Source: an uncultured Lachnospiraceae bacterium (GTDB lineage: Bacteria; Bacillota; Clostridia; Lachnospirales; Lachnospiraceae). Taken from it: a stretch of 45,619 nucleotides of DNA. The notes below the pieces were generated by a model, which did no database searches, was not told the DNA's origin, and worked only from the letters and a program-made list of their open reading frames with translations. The position numbers were made by a program, and so were the translations under genes. Location: NCBI GenBank assembly GCA_900316395.1, contig ONCT01000008.1:1-45619 (forward strand). The letters are read 5' to 3'. Below are positions 19,083 through 28,178 of the stretch, in pieces (the stretch's first letter is position 1; every line of letters starts with the position of its first letter).

Positions 19083-19922
19083 TCACTGAAACATATACAA
19101 ATACTTATTCGCCTGATATACCAATGTATCTATAATCCGCTTCTTAACTCTCTCATCCCCTTCATAATCTATAAGCGCATTCTCGGCTTCGCTTCTCATC
19201 TTGTTAGAAGGAAATGTAAACTTAAGCTCATGGGTTCCTAATAGTTCGCACTCATCTAATTGCTGGTCAAAATCAACAGAAAAAGGTTTTGCTTTGATGA
19301 TTTCTCTACATTCTTCAAAACCCATGGACAAAGGAAAGTCTTCCCCGGTATCAGAAAAAAGCGACAACCCAAAATCATAGTATGGACAGTATTCATACTT
19401 ATCTTCTATAGGATCCCACATAACAGCTATATTATTAGTATGACGATCTTCATTCAAAAAGAAGGCATCAATCTGTATAAGAAATGATAGATAATCTGCA
19501 AAATCACTTAATCCCGTTATGTCTCTTACAAATTCCACTGTATATTCTACACGACTCTTAACATCCTTAATCTGGGATAAATGCTTAGACAATCCACGCG
19601 TTGTATACTGTCTATGTAGTCTTTCTATTGGCACAATTTCGCACCCTTGTAAATATGGATTTTCCAAATAAAAATCCCTGCTTCGGCAGCCGTGATACAG
19701 CCTCTTCTTGTATCTTATCATTGCCTGGCTATACTTTACAAAAGGAAAAGGCACATCCACATTTTTAAGGAAGTAAGTAACCACATATTCAGATAAACCT
19801 TCATATCCAAATTGATTAGCCTTATACCAATAGCCATCTTCCTTCCACTTCAACTGATTGCCTTTAGAAGTGTGGCTGTCACTATAGTCCTTAGGAGGAT
19901 TGCTCATCTCGTATTCAATCAT
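19083..19922 (-). CDS. HipA-like serine/threonine kinase
   Basis: A 279-residue protein with the catalytic signature of HipA/CtkA-type kinases. The loop FFLNEDRHTNNIAV is followed by the metal-binding YYDFGLSL, about 30 residues later. An N-terminal GYWYKANQFGYEGLSEYVV segment supplies the likely nucleotide-binding lysine and conserved Glu. It is shorter than HipA of E. coli and lacks the N-terminal subdomain. The ATG overlaps the stop of the preceding HTH gene (ATGA), with GAGGAGG upstream, so the two are translated together. A toxin-antitoxin-like or signalling pair is inferred; the phosphorylation target is unknown. Confidence 0.75.
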   Translation of the reverse strand: MIEYEMSNPPKDYSDSHTSKGNQLKWKEDGYWYKANQFGYEGLSEYVVTYFLKNVDVPFPFVKYSQAMIRYKKRLYHGCRSRDFYLENPYLQGCEIVPIERLHRQYTTRGLSKHLSQIKDVKSRVEYTVEFVRDITGLSDFADYLSFLIQIDAFFLNEDRHTNNIAVMWDPIEDKYEYCPYYDFGLSLFSDTGEDFPLSMGFEECREIIKAKPFSVDFDQQLDECELLGTHELKFTFPSNKMRSEAENALIDYEGDERVKKRIIDTLVYQANKYLYMFQ

Positions 19923-20518
19923 GCATATGCCTCCTCAAGTGAATAGATTCTGATGTGATAGCTGTCACCCGACATTCTGCCACCTGTCTTCTCAACAATA
20001 GACATTGGATCGAAGAAATCCAGTCCATAATCATCTAATACAACCGACATATGATCTCTACTCTTAGGCACACAACGCTCCTCTAAGAAATGCAAATAAT
20101 CCTCCCAGCTTGGGTTCTTCTTTACTCCAAATGCGCATTTTAGAGGGTGTTCATAATTATTCTTAATAATAATACTCTCCGCCTTGTAATTCACCAGGAT
20201 ATGAGTGTTAACAGTTTCATTACACATATAGTCGAGCCGTAGATTATAATCTGTAAGAATATCCTTATTCATACCAAATATCTTATTAAGTTTCCTCCAA
20301 TAAGAAATGCTTCGGATAACAGTTTGAATAGAGTTCTCATTCTCCCTGTCTATATCAATGGCAACATCATTAATATAAAAGGACATAGTCTGCCTAGACA
20401 CGCCATATTCTCTGGCCAGTTCAGACACACTATGCCCCTTGTTATGCTTATCAATTATTCTTGCAATAGTATCCGTATCAAGTTTTCTCTTACGACCTGC
20501 GTTGCGCTCATTTCCCAT
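19919..20518 (-). CDS. HTH DNA-binding protein paired with the HipA-like kinase
   Basis: 199 residues. The N-terminus, GRKRKLDTDTIARIIDKH followed by SVSELAREYGVSRQTMSFYI, is a resolvase/Hin-type helix-turn-helix. The remaining 140 residues match nothing I recognise and may contact the kinase. I start at 20518, where GGGGAGA precedes the ATG by eight bases; the longer frame to 20569 would include the promoter. It likely regulates its own operon and neutralises or guides the kinase, by analogy with hip modules. Confidence 0.7.
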   Translation of the reverse strand: MGNERNAGRKRKLDTDTIARIIDKHNKGHSVSELAREYGVSRQTMSFYINDVAIDIDRENENSIQTVIRSISYWRKLNKIFGMNKDILTDYNLRLDYMCNETVNTHILVNYKAESIIIKNNYEHPLKCAFGVKKNPSWEDYLHFLEERCVPKSRDHMSVVLDDYGLDFFDPMSIVEKTGGRMSGDSYHIRIYSLEEAYA

Positions 20519-20540
20519 ATAAAACTCTCCCCCTGTCCTT

Positions 20541-20569
20541 ATTATAGGAGCAAAGAGAAGCTGTGTCAA
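20541..20569 (-). promoter_or_regulatory. Consensus promoter of the HTH/HipA-like pair
   Basis: On the minus strand TTGACA (20569-20564) and TATAAT (20546-20541) are perfect consensus boxes with a 17-base spacer. The leader would be only about 16 nt. Such a strong promoter suggests repression by the encoded HTH protein. Confidence 0.85.
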
Positions 20570-20607
20570 GAAATTAATTATTTGACGCTCGTCTCATCAA
20601 CATTTTT

Positions 20608-21567
20608 CTATTCTTCATAGGCCTCGCTGGTTTTTCTTATGTTAGAATCAAATAGGTAATTGAAGCCCTGCCAGCTTATGTCATTGCCTTTGACCTTGGA
20701 CATTACTTCCTTCATGGTTTCGAGCTTTGCGTCCATATCATCAGCAAAGTTAAGGGCTATTGCCTCTGCAATTGATGGCTTCTTAGGAGAGCCATATTCA
20801 TACTCTCCATGGTGGGCCAGGATACAATGTAGAAGCTCGTTTCTCTTTACCTTTGGAAAATCATCTATCTTCCTTATACTGTTAGATAACATATTATAGC
20901 CTATTACAATATGACCTAACATCTGACCAGCATCAGTATAGTCATTCTCAGGATATGGCGATAATTCTGCAAGCTTACCGACGTCATGGAATATTGCTGC
21001 TGTAAGGAGAAGATCCCTGTCCAAATAATCGTACTGCTTAGCAATGAAATCACATGTCTTAGTAACAGATAAAGTATGCTCTAACAAGCCTCCTGCAAAT
21101 CCATGATGAACAGACTTAGCAGCGGAATGATAACGGAATTTTTTTATAAATATTTCATCATTAACAAAATGCATTTCAAGTAGCTTCTTCATATAAGGAG
21201 CCTTAATGGTTCCAATTATATCCAAAAGTTCTCCGTACATTTCATCAACATCCTTGTCAGTAGTCGGAATATAATTCTCCACATTTACAGAATTCACATC
21301 AACTACACGAAGGCTGGTAATATTGATCTGATTCTTACCCTTGTACTCCTTAATCACACCTGAGACTTCGACATAATCCTTCTTGTCGAACTCATTTATT
21401 CCAGGGCTGTTCACATCCCAGATATTGCCTTCAAGCACACCTGTCTTATCCTGAAGCGTAACAAGAAAGTAATCCGCTCCATTCTTGGTAGTGCCGCCTC
21501 TCTTCTCTTTGCACAGATATGTCTCCGTAACTGCGTCTCCAACCTTCAAATCTTCTATGTACTTCAT
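20608..21567 (-). CDS. yhaM: YhaM-like 3'-5' exoribonuclease (OB-fold plus HD domain)
   Basis: 319 residues. The N-terminal 100 form an OB-fold nucleic-acid-binding domain, with DYFLVTLQDKTGVLEGNIWD and DYVEVSGVIKEYKGKNQI. The HD phosphohydrolase domain shows HHGFAGGLLEHTLSV and AAIFHDVGK, and later ILAHHGEYEYGSP. This order is that of YhaM, a 3'-5' exonuclease that degrades RNA and ssDNA ends. The start at 21567 follows AAAGGTATTATA, acceptable but not strong. Confidence 0.9.
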   Translation of the reverse strand: MKYIEDLKVGDAVTETYLCKEKRGGTTKNGADYFLVTLQDKTGVLEGNIWDVNSPGINEFDKKDYVEVSGVIKEYKGKNQINITSLRVVDVNSVNVENYIPTTDKDVDEMYGELLDIIGTIKAPYMKKLLEMHFVNDEIFIKKFRYHSAAKSVHHGFAGGLLEHTLSVTKTCDFIAKQYDYLDRDLLLTAAIFHDVGKLAELSPYPENDYTDAGQMLGHIVIGYNMLSNSIRKIDDFPKVKRNELLHCILAHHGEYEYGSPKKPSIAEAIALNFADDMDAKLETMKEVMSKVKGNDISWQGFNYLFDSNIRKTSEAYEE

Positions 21568-21586
21568 TATAATACCTTTCTAATTC

Positions 21587-22561
21587 TTAATTCTCGTATC
21601 TTATCTGTTGCTCTTTAATCATAGGATATGTTGTAAGCGAATCTCCCTTAATGCTACATTTATGCATATCCACTGCAGTAATCTGAGAATTGTCATATGT
21701 TTTGTAATAATAGATACCTTTATCTAAATTATAGCAAGACGAGTAAATGGTAATCTCGTATTTGTCATCTCCCAAATCAACACACCCACGCTGCTGTTCC
21801 ACAGAACCCAGAATATGAAAAAACTGGCTGACACTTTCTTCCTCAGAATCTCCTGAAATGGAATTCATACGGGTAAATGCTGCTTTTACAAATCGTGATG
21901 CGGAAGACAAATCTCCAGGCAGTCCCATTGCACCCATACCGCGACTGTATGCGTCCAGCTTCAGGTCCTTGGCGAAGGAATTAGTGGCTGGTTTATTGGA
22001 AATGTTCATATAATTATTCAGATTAAATAACTGCTTATCAAAGGTAGGGTTATTAGTCATTACACCTACTGGATTATCATAAATCTTAAGGCCATCTTCA
22101 ACAGACTCCACAACAATAGCCTCTTTACAATCTGCAATCATCCAGTGTAGCGGCGACAGCTTTAGCTTCGAACTAAAATCAATATTTACCAGATTGATAT
22201 CGGAAAGAAGTTCTCGCGCCTCTTTGACGCTGGCACATTGACTTAACACCCATGGAATGAATTCAAATGGCGAGACATTATCAGCGCCGAAAGCCTCTTC
22301 CTTGTAATCAGCATTTTCAGGAAAATTAAGCCCTGCCATTCCAAGGCCCTTTTCATTTGCCGCATCATAATATAGTGGATATCCCTCTACAACAAATGCC
22401 GTTCCTATTATAGCATAGTGCTCGTCTATGGTTGCACATTTGCGAAATGGAAATGGAAAATTTCTTGGCGCCACAACAATTTCTTCATGATAAGAAAACT
22501 CCAAATCTAAGTTACGTCCAAAATAATGTTCCTTAGTATAATATGTAATAGCTGTACACAT
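21587..22561 (-). CDS. Choloylglycine hydrolase family protein (bile salt hydrolase-like)
   Basis: 324 residues, an N-terminal-nucleophile amidase that needs removal of Met1 to expose Cys2 (MCTAITYY). Arg16 and Asp19 (FGRNLDL) and the GVMTNNPTFDKQ loop complete the usual active site. The segment GLGMAGLNFPENADY resembles bile salt hydrolases more than penicillin V acylases, so deconjugation of glycine- or taurine-linked bile acids is likely. No signal peptide; intracellular. The ATG follows GGGGGGATAATA, a very strong site. Confidence 0.85.
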   Translation of the reverse strand: MCTAITYYTKEHYFGRNLDLEFSYHEEIVVAPRNFPFPFRKCATIDEHYAIIGTAFVVEGYPLYYDAANEKGLGMAGLNFPENADYKEEAFGADNVSPFEFIPWVLSQCASVKEARELLSDINLVNIDFSSKLKLSPLHWMIADCKEAIVVESVEDGLKIYDNPVGVMTNNPTFDKQLFNLNNYMNISNKPATNSFAKDLKLDAYSRGMGAMGLPGDLSSASRFVKAAFTRMNSISGDSEEESVSQFFHILGSVEQQRGCVDLGDDKYEITIYSSCYNLDKGIYYYKTYDNSQITAVDMHKCSIKGDSLTTYPMIKEQQIRYEN

Positions 22562-22594
22562 TATTATCCCCCCAATCTTATAATTATTCTTTCA

Positions 22595-22682
22595 TTATTC
22601 AGGCAAGTATTCTTGTGTATTTATTGCTATATTAATATATCGTTCAGCTTCCTTGTAATCAGCTTTTCCCACATAGCTTATC
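22595..22682 (-). other. Open frame after rlmD, possible remnant
   Basis: In the frame shifted by one from the end of rlmD, the minus strand reads on without a start codon as a plausible protein tail, with EISYVGKADYKEAERYIN, and ends at TAA 22597-22595. It looks like the C-terminus of a tetratricopeptide-like protein. It may be a decayed gene or chance; no function is claimed. Confidence 0.25.
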
Positions 22683-24191
22683 TCATCGTACAGCAATGCT
22701 GCTCACGCGTTCTAAAAAAGCCACCGTCTCAACATGCCCTGTCTGGGGGAACATGTCTACTGGGGTGAGTGCGCTGAGCTTGTATTCACTTTCACATAGT
22801 ATCTTTAAATCCCTTGCAAGTGTGGATGGGTTGCAGCTTACATACACTACCCTCTCTGACTTTAGCTTAAGGATTGCGTTAATGCAGTTAACGTCACAGC
22901 CCTTGCGAGGGGGGTCTACCACAACAACATCTGGTTTTGTTACTGTTATCTCCTCGGACTTCGATGGTGAAGTGCCACACTTATATACGCCTACAGAGTC
23001 ACCCCATATGATATCGTTAATGATGTCCTCAACCTTACCTACAACAAAATCAGCATTGTCTATATCATTCAACTTAGCATTATCTATGGCATCTTCAATA
23101 GCCTGGGGAACAACTTCCACACCAAAGACCGACTTAGATTTGTCGCTTAAGTAGATTCCAATTGTTCCTATTCCACAATATAAATCCCATACGTTCTCCG
23201 AGCCAGTCAGGTTGGCATATTCTGCCACCTTGTCGTACAGCTTCTTAGTCTGTATCGGATTAACCTGATAGAAGGATTTTGCTGATATGTTAAATGCTTT
23301 ATCACCAATGTAATCTGTAATTGTCTCGCTACCCCATACTACAGCAGTCTCGCCTCCTAAGATAACATTGGTATTCTTACAATTAGAATTAAGAACAATG
23401 GATGTCATGCCCTCTACAACTCGTAGCTTGTCTACAAGTATATTTAGCTTGCTGAAAAATGCCTGATCACCATTCTTTACTTTCTTGTTAACATCCTGCG
23501 ATTCTGCCTTATCTAAGTTTACCTTACCCAACTTAACATTTCCAATAAGGCAAACCATAATTTCCTTGGTATGGAAGCCATATCTAATCAATATATGGCG
23601 AAGGACTCCCTGACCGTCCTGATATATGCTCACATTCTCAGATACTATCCACTCTCTTACTATTGATATCACGTTGTCAATTACAGGATGGGACAAGTAG
23701 CATTTATCAATAGGAACAATATCATGACTGTGAGACAAGTAGAATCCCATAACAACATGGCCATTTTTATCAAGTCCAACTGGCATCTGAAGCTTATTGC
23801 GATAATAATACGGCTCATCCATTCCTATAATAGATTCCATAACACCATCAACATAAGCTTCTTCAAAGCCACCAATCCTAATAAGATTACTCCTTACATG
23901 ATTGCTCTTAAGCTCGAGCTGCTTGTCATAGCTTAATGCCTGCAGCTGACAGCCACCACAAGGCTTTGCCTTAGAGCATACCTCGTTACATCTGTGAGCT
24001 GACGGCGTAACAATCTTAACAACCCTAGCGTAACACAGATTCTTCTTAACCTTGGTTATGCCTGCTATAATCTCGTCCCCAACAACAGCTCCCTTAACGA
24101 ATAAAGTCATGCCATAAGCATGACCTATTCCTTCGCCATCAACGGACATGTCTTCTATTGTCACTTCTACTTCCTGGTTCTTGTAAAACAT
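22683..24191 (-). CDS. rlmD: 23S rRNA (uracil-C5)-methyltransferase, RlmD/RumA family
   Basis: 502 residues. An N-terminal TRAM domain (KNQEVEVTIEDMSVDGEGIG) is followed by the Fe-S cysteines of CNEVCSKAKPCGGC. The SAM-binding VWDLYCGIGTIGIYLS, VVVDPPRKGCD and the nucleophile in VVYVSCNPSTLARDL complete the class. It methylates a uracil of 23S rRNA; whether U1939 or a tRNA/rRNA variant is not decided by sequence alone. The product is longer than usual because of an insert near residues 230-245 and another before TVTKPDVV. No ribosome binding site precedes the ATG; a TATAAT box ends six bases before it. Confidence 0.92.
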   Translation of the reverse strand: MFYKNQEVEVTIEDMSVDGEGIGHAYGMTLFVKGAVVGDEIIAGITKVKKNLCYARVVKIVTPSAHRCNEVCSKAKPCGGCQLQALSYDKQLELKSNHVRSNLIRIGGFEEAYVDGVMESIIGMDEPYYYRNKLQMPVGLDKNGHVVMGFYLSHSHDIVPIDKCYLSHPVIDNVISIVREWIVSENVSIYQDGQGVLRHILIRYGFHTKEIMVCLIGNVKLGKVNLDKAESQDVNKKVKNGDQAFFSKLNILVDKLRVVEGMTSIVLNSNCKNTNVILGGETAVVWGSETITDYIGDKAFNISAKSFYQVNPIQTKKLYDKVAEYANLTGSENVWDLYCGIGTIGIYLSDKSKSVFGVEVVPQAIEDAIDNAKLNDIDNADFVVGKVEDIINDIIWGDSVGVYKCGTSPSKSEEITVTKPDVVVVDPPRKGCDVNCINAILKLKSERVVYVSCNPSTLARDLKILCESEYKLSALTPVDMFPQTGHVETVAFLERVSSIAVR

Positions 24192-24197
24192 AGATTT

Positions 24198-24266
24198 ATT
24201 ATATCATTTTTTAGTCAATATCACATATTTTCTTAAAATTGCAATTTATACCATATATGATACAAT
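24198..24266. promoter_or_regulatory. Divergent promoter region giving apparently leaderless rlmD and mutS2
   Basis: Toward mutS2, TTGCAA (24239-24244) and TACAAT (24261-24266) are spaced by 16 bases and the ATG begins seven bases after the -10. Toward rlmD, TATAAT (24203-24198 on minus) ends six bases before its ATG, with a weak -35. Neither start codon has a Shine-Dalgarno sequence. Confidence 0.6.
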
Positions 24267-24273
24267 AATCCCT

Positions 24274-26706
24274 ATGAATAATAAAGTATATAAGACATTA
24301 GAATACTACAAAATAATAAATATGCTTGAAGAGCAAACAACAAGTGAAGCTGGCAGGCGAATTGCCCACAAATTGACGCCAATTCATAACCCTGAGAAGA
24401 TTGAACTTATGCAGTGTGAAACTAAGGATGCCTTAGAACGAATCCTAAAATATGGCAGCCTTAGCTTTCAGGGTGTTATTAACATTAATAAATATACTTC
24501 AAGATTAGAATCAGAAGGTTCTCTTAATGCAGAGGAGCTTCTTCTTATTGCGTCATTTATATCCTGCGGAATCAACGCAATTAAGTACAATAACAGCAAG
24601 TCCAATGATGCGTCTTCGGATTCTTTAGACCCATACTTCGAGAGCTTATCAGCTATGAGTGATGTTCATAAGGAAATCACAAGGTGCATTATATCCGAAC
24701 AGGAAATTGCATCTAACGCAAGTCCGAAGCTATCTGATATTCGACGAAAGAAGGCCTCGACCAGCGAAAAAATTCGTACAACTATGAATAAGCAGCTTAA
24801 CGCCTTATCTGAATACCTGCAGGATCAGGTTATTACTTCAAGAGGCGGTCGTTACTGTCTTAGTGTACGTTCTGAATTCAAATCAAGAGTTCCTGGTATG
24901 GTTCACGACCAGTCCTCCTCTGGGCAGACTCTGTTTATTGAGCCAATGAATGTAGTAGATATGAATAATGAAATACGTGAGCTAGAGCTTGCAGAGGACG
25001 AGGAGATTAATCGCATCCTCTATTCCCTGTCAGCCATGTGCGCTGAACATCTACAGGAGCTAATAATGAATTATGAGGCAATGTCTCGTCTCGACTTTAT
25101 ATTTGCCAAGGGTAAGCTAGCTGCTGAGATGAATGGTATGAAACCAATATTCAATACCGATGGTGTTATCAATCTTAAGGGCGCCCGTCACCCTCTTCTT
25201 GATAAGGATAAATGTGTGCCAATTAATATACTCCTTGGGGAGGATTATGATTTGCTTATAATCACCGGTCCAAATACTGGTGGTAAGACTGTGTCCCTTA
25301 AAACTTGTGGACTTCTTACCCTTATGGGACAGGCTGGTCTTCACATTCCCGCTAAGGACAATTCCCATCTGGCTATATTCGAAAATGTCTATGCAGACAT
25401 CGGGGATGAACAGTCAATTGAGCAGTCACTATCAACATTTTCGTCGCATATGACCAACATCGTCCACATCCTAGATGGTGTAAGATCTTGTACCGAGGCA
25501 AATCATAATGTGCTATGTCTCTTCGACGAATTGTGCGCAGGAACTGACCCGACAGAGGGTGCTGCCCTTGCCACAGCAATCTTAGAGCATCTTCATATGG
25601 AAAATGTTAGGACAATGGCCACAACTCACTACAGTGAGCTTAAGCTGTATGCCGTATCTACTGAAGGGGTTGAGAATGCTTCTTTAGAATTCTCACTTGA
25701 AACACTATCGCCAACTTATAATCTCTTGTATGGAATTCCTGGAAAGAGTAACGCATTTGCCATATCAGAGAAGCTGGGACTATCGAAAAATATAACTGCA
25801 GAAGCTAAGAACTTCATATCTTCTGAAGACAAATCATTTGAGGATATCATAATCGATATTGAATCAATGCGAGTTCAGATAGAACAAGATTCACTAGCTG
25901 CTAATGAGGCTATGAAGAAGGCAAGCGCACTTGAGAAGGAAGCAGAGGAAAAGCTAGACAAGTTGAACTCTCAGAAGAAGCGAATACTTGACGACGCCAA
26001 TACCGAAGCTGCAAGAATCTTAAGCAATGCCAAGGAAAGCGCTGATGAAGCCATTAGAAATATTAATAAAATCGCAAAGTCTGGTGCCGACATTAAGAGA
26101 CTAGAAAAAGAGCGTTCTTCTCTTGGTAAAAAAGCCAAAAAAGCAAGAGAAGATGCAAGTATTAAGAAGGTGGTTGAGAATACTAATGTACCAAAGTCCC
26201 TTAGAATTGGTGATGCCGTTAAGGTACTTAGCATGAATATGAAGGGCACTGTTCACACTCTTCCCAATGACAACGGCGACTTTACTGTTCAGATGGGAAT
26301 AATGAAGTCTAATGTCAACATCAAAGATGTTGTTCTTGTAGAAGAGAAGGATGAGCTCGCTCTAAAATATGGATATGCTAACAGGAAGGTTCGGAATAAT
26401 AAGGGTGGTAATGATAAGGTAACTATCAATAAAAAAGGAAGCATCAACAGAAAGTCTGCTGATACTTCTTATGAAATCAAATTACTTGGTATGACAAGCG
26501 ATGAGGCCATTGCCGAGCTTGACAAGTATCTTGATGATGCTTATCTTGCCCACATACCTTCGGTTCGAATTGTGCACGGCAAGGGCACTGGAGTGCTTAG
26601 GAATGCAGTGCATAATTATCTTAGAAAGCACCCTTATGTAGTAGAGTACCACCTTGGAGAATTCGGTGAAGGTGACAGCGGGGTGACGATAGCAACATTT
26701 AAATAA
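24274..26706 (+). CDS. mutS2: MutS2 family protein (ATPase/Smr endonuclease)
   Basis: 810 residues. Core and lever domains are followed by the MutS-type ATPase with LLIITGPNTGGKTVSLKT near 325-345, LSTFSSHM and LCLFDELCAGTDPTEGAAL. A charged coiled coil lies around 520-620, then a KOW-like region. The C-terminal Smr domain carries VRIVHGKGTGVLRNAV. MutS2 suppresses homologous recombination and, in some Firmicutes, acts in ribosome rescue. The ATG has no ribosome binding site and lies about one -10 spacing from the promoter. It converges on the XRE gene with only three bases between the stops. Confidence 0.96.
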   Translation: MNNKVYKTLEYYKIINMLEEQTTSEAGRRIAHKLTPIHNPEKIELMQCETKDALERILKYGSLSFQGVININKYTSRLESEGSLNAEELLLIASFISCGINAIKYNNSKSNDASSDSLDPYFESLSAMSDVHKEITRCIISEQEIASNASPKLSDIRRKKASTSEKIRTTMNKQLNALSEYLQDQVITSRGGRYCLSVRSEFKSRVPGMVHDQSSSGQTLFIEPMNVVDMNNEIRELELAEDEEINRILYSLSAMCAEHLQELIMNYEAMSRLDFIFAKGKLAAEMNGMKPIFNTDGVINLKGARHPLLDKDKCVPINILLGEDYDLLIITGPNTGGKTVSLKTCGLLTLMGQAGLHIPAKDNSHLAIFENVYADIGDEQSIEQSLSTFSSHMTNIVHILDGVRSCTEANHNVLCLFDELCAGTDPTEGAALATAILEHLHMENVRTMATTHYSELKLYAVSTEGVENASLEFSLETLSPTYNLLYGIPGKSNAFAISEKLGLSKNITAEAKNFISSEDKSFEDIIIDIESMRVQIEQDSLAANEAMKKASALEKEAEEKLDKLNSQKKRILDDANTEAARILSNAKESADEAIRNINKIAKSGADIKRLEKERSSLGKKAKKAREDASIKKVVENTNVPKSLRIGDAVKVLSMNMKGTVHTLPNDNGDFTVQMGIMKSNVNIKDVVLVEEKDELALKYGYANRKVRNNKGGNDKVTINKKGSINRKSADTSYEIKLLGMTSDEAIAELDKYLDDAYLAHIPSVRIVHGKGTGVLRNAVHNYLRKHPYVVEYHLGEFGEGDSGVTIATFK

Positions 26707-26709
26707 TAA

Positions 26710-27384
26710 TTATTCTATTAGGTCACGAACTTCACAGCGAAGCACACTTGCCAAATCTACTAAGTATACCGCTTTAGCATTATTAATGTTCTTACGTCTT
26801 TGCTCGTACTGTTGAAGTGTTCTTAGTGGAATGCCAGATTGCTGTGCCAACTCACTCTGGGATAGGCCTAGCATCTCGCGGCGCAGCTTAAGCTTGGCAA
26901 CCTTCTTCTTGGCATTTAGCATCTCATCTAAACGAATATTGATGACAAGAGAATCTGCATTGGCAAAATCATTATACAACGCAATCACTTCTTCAACACT
27001 AATATAGCCATCCAGCTCCTGGTAGGACATGTTCTTCTCCCAGGCATATTCTGCTATAACAGTACCAGCCCAATACTCCTTAGAATTCACATTAATAATT
27101 GCATCATTAAGATGCTGGTTAAATGCTGGGTCTGATGCCTTCTTAACATGTATATACTTAGAATTATTCATTGCAAAGCAAACTACATACTCTGCAAGCT
27201 CTACTCCTCCAAGAGTACATATACTGTATGCATCTCCCCTGTTAATCTTATCTGACATGTCAGAATCTAAAAACATATTGTAAAAATCTCTTGGACCGAA
27301 TTCGAGGGTATTGATTCCACAATCGAGCATAGCGCCAAGATTACTCTTAACATTTTCAAGATAACTTCTATTATAAGCTCCCAT
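26710..27384 (-). CDS. XRE-family regulator paired with DUF3990 protein (candidate antitoxin)
   Basis: 224 residues with two parts. The C-terminal 65 form a Cro/C1 helix-turn-helix, LKLRREMLGLSQSELAQQSGIPLRTLQQYEQ. The N-terminal 150 contain DKINRGDAYSICTLGGVELAEYV, which resembles small partner proteins found beside DUF3990 genes. The gene starts one base after the DUF3990 stop, so the two are cotranscribed and probably coupled. By position and domain it would bind the toxin and repress the operon. Confidence 0.7.
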   Translation of the reverse strand: MGAYNRSYLENVKSNLGAMLDCGINTLEFGPRDFYNMFLDSDMSDKINRGDAYSICTLGGVELAEYVVCFAMNNSKYIHVKKASDPAFNQHLNDAIINVNSKEYWAGTVIAEYAWEKNMSYQELDGYISVEEVIALYNDFANADSLVINIRLDEMLNAKKKVAKLKLRREMLGLSQSELAQQSGIPLRTLQQYEQRRKNINNAKAVYLVDLASVLRCEVRDLIE

Positions 27385-27385
27385 A

Positions 27386-28030
27386 CTATCTCATCCCCTC
27401 CTTCATCACTTCAGATATATACATATCGCCATTTCTAAGCGGCGCATTCAATCTCTTATTATATCCTTCAAGCTTCTTCGCATAAGACATATCCTTCTTA
27501 GGATAAACCACAGCCGAAGATACGAAGCTGCTTCCTGCAAATTCTAGTTCATCTAGTATTGTATCTCTTAGAATAGCATACTGCGTCTCCCCTACATTGA
27601 GCATACGACACAGATTCCTATAGCTTAACTTGCCATTGATAAAGTCAGTTGCAACTCTTGTAAATATTCCATCACAACGACAGCCAATTACTATATCATA
27701 TCTTCCTACAGGCGCACAGTTATCAATTAGATATCTCTTCGCTGAGAGTGCTTCAATTGAAGTAGCATCAATGGAACGATTCGCAGCGAACATTCCCACC
27801 CAGTTAAGTGGACTATACTCATCGCTTGTCAGGTCAAGTACATTGTACTTATCCAAGTCGATGTTGTATGCACTTACATAACCGTCCTGCTTATATGATA
27901 CGGCGTACTCTGCAGCCTTACTCTCGTCTGGGGTCAGATAGAAGCCCTGACCCAAGCCACAAGCGTAGCTGATCATATCTGTTGTTGGACGCTCTATTAT
28001 TTTTTTACTACCATGATATAACGTTGTCAT
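27386..28030 (-). CDS. DUF3990 protein, ADP-ribosyltransferase-like (candidate toxin)
   Basis: 214 residues opening with LYHGSKKIIERP and then GLGQGFYLTPDESKAAEYA. These fit the H and Y elements of an ADP-ribosyltransferase fold (H-Y-E class); a candidate acidic position lies in GETQYAIL near 165. DUF3990 proteins are placed in this fold by family knowledge; the target here is unknown. It is first in the operon with the XRE partner. The ATG follows AGAAAGGGTATATGAG. Confidence 0.7.
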   Translation of the reverse strand: MTTLYHGSKKIIERPTTDMISYACGLGQGFYLTPDESKAAEYAVSYKQDGYVSAYNIDLDKYNVLDLTSDEYSPLNWVGMFAANRSIDATSIEALSAKRYLIDNCAPVGRYDIVIGCRCDGIFTRVATDFINGKLSYRNLCRMLNVGETQYAILRDTILDELEFAGSSFVSSAVVYPKKDMSYAKKLEGYNKRLNAPLRNGDMYISEVMKEGMR

Positions 28031-28058
28031 CTCATATACCCTTTCTTACATTATATTT

Positions 28059-28134
28059 TATAGATAATTATATAAAAGCGCCTGCACGCTCATGAAGAAA
28101 ATCGCTTAGCAGACCTTTTATATAATTATCTATA
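28059..28134. repeat. 20-bp perfect inverted repeat upstream of the DUF3990 operon
   Basis: TATAGATAATTATATAAAAG (28059-28078) is the exact reverse complement of 28115-28134; the spacer is 36 bases. It lies just upstream of a TATAAT box (28055-28050 on minus) for the DUF3990 gene, with the near arm covering its -35 position. It may be a paired operator for the XRE protein or a terminator-like hairpin after the next gene. Confidence 0.75.
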
Positions 28135-28178
28135 TGCTATACTCCCTTAGATGTATATATAATACAACTATTGACGGA

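Noticed and set aside
28059..28134. Invertible promoter or MITE
   Set aside because: The spacer of 36 bp is short for site-specific inversion, no recombinase gene is adjacent, and no target-site duplication is visible.
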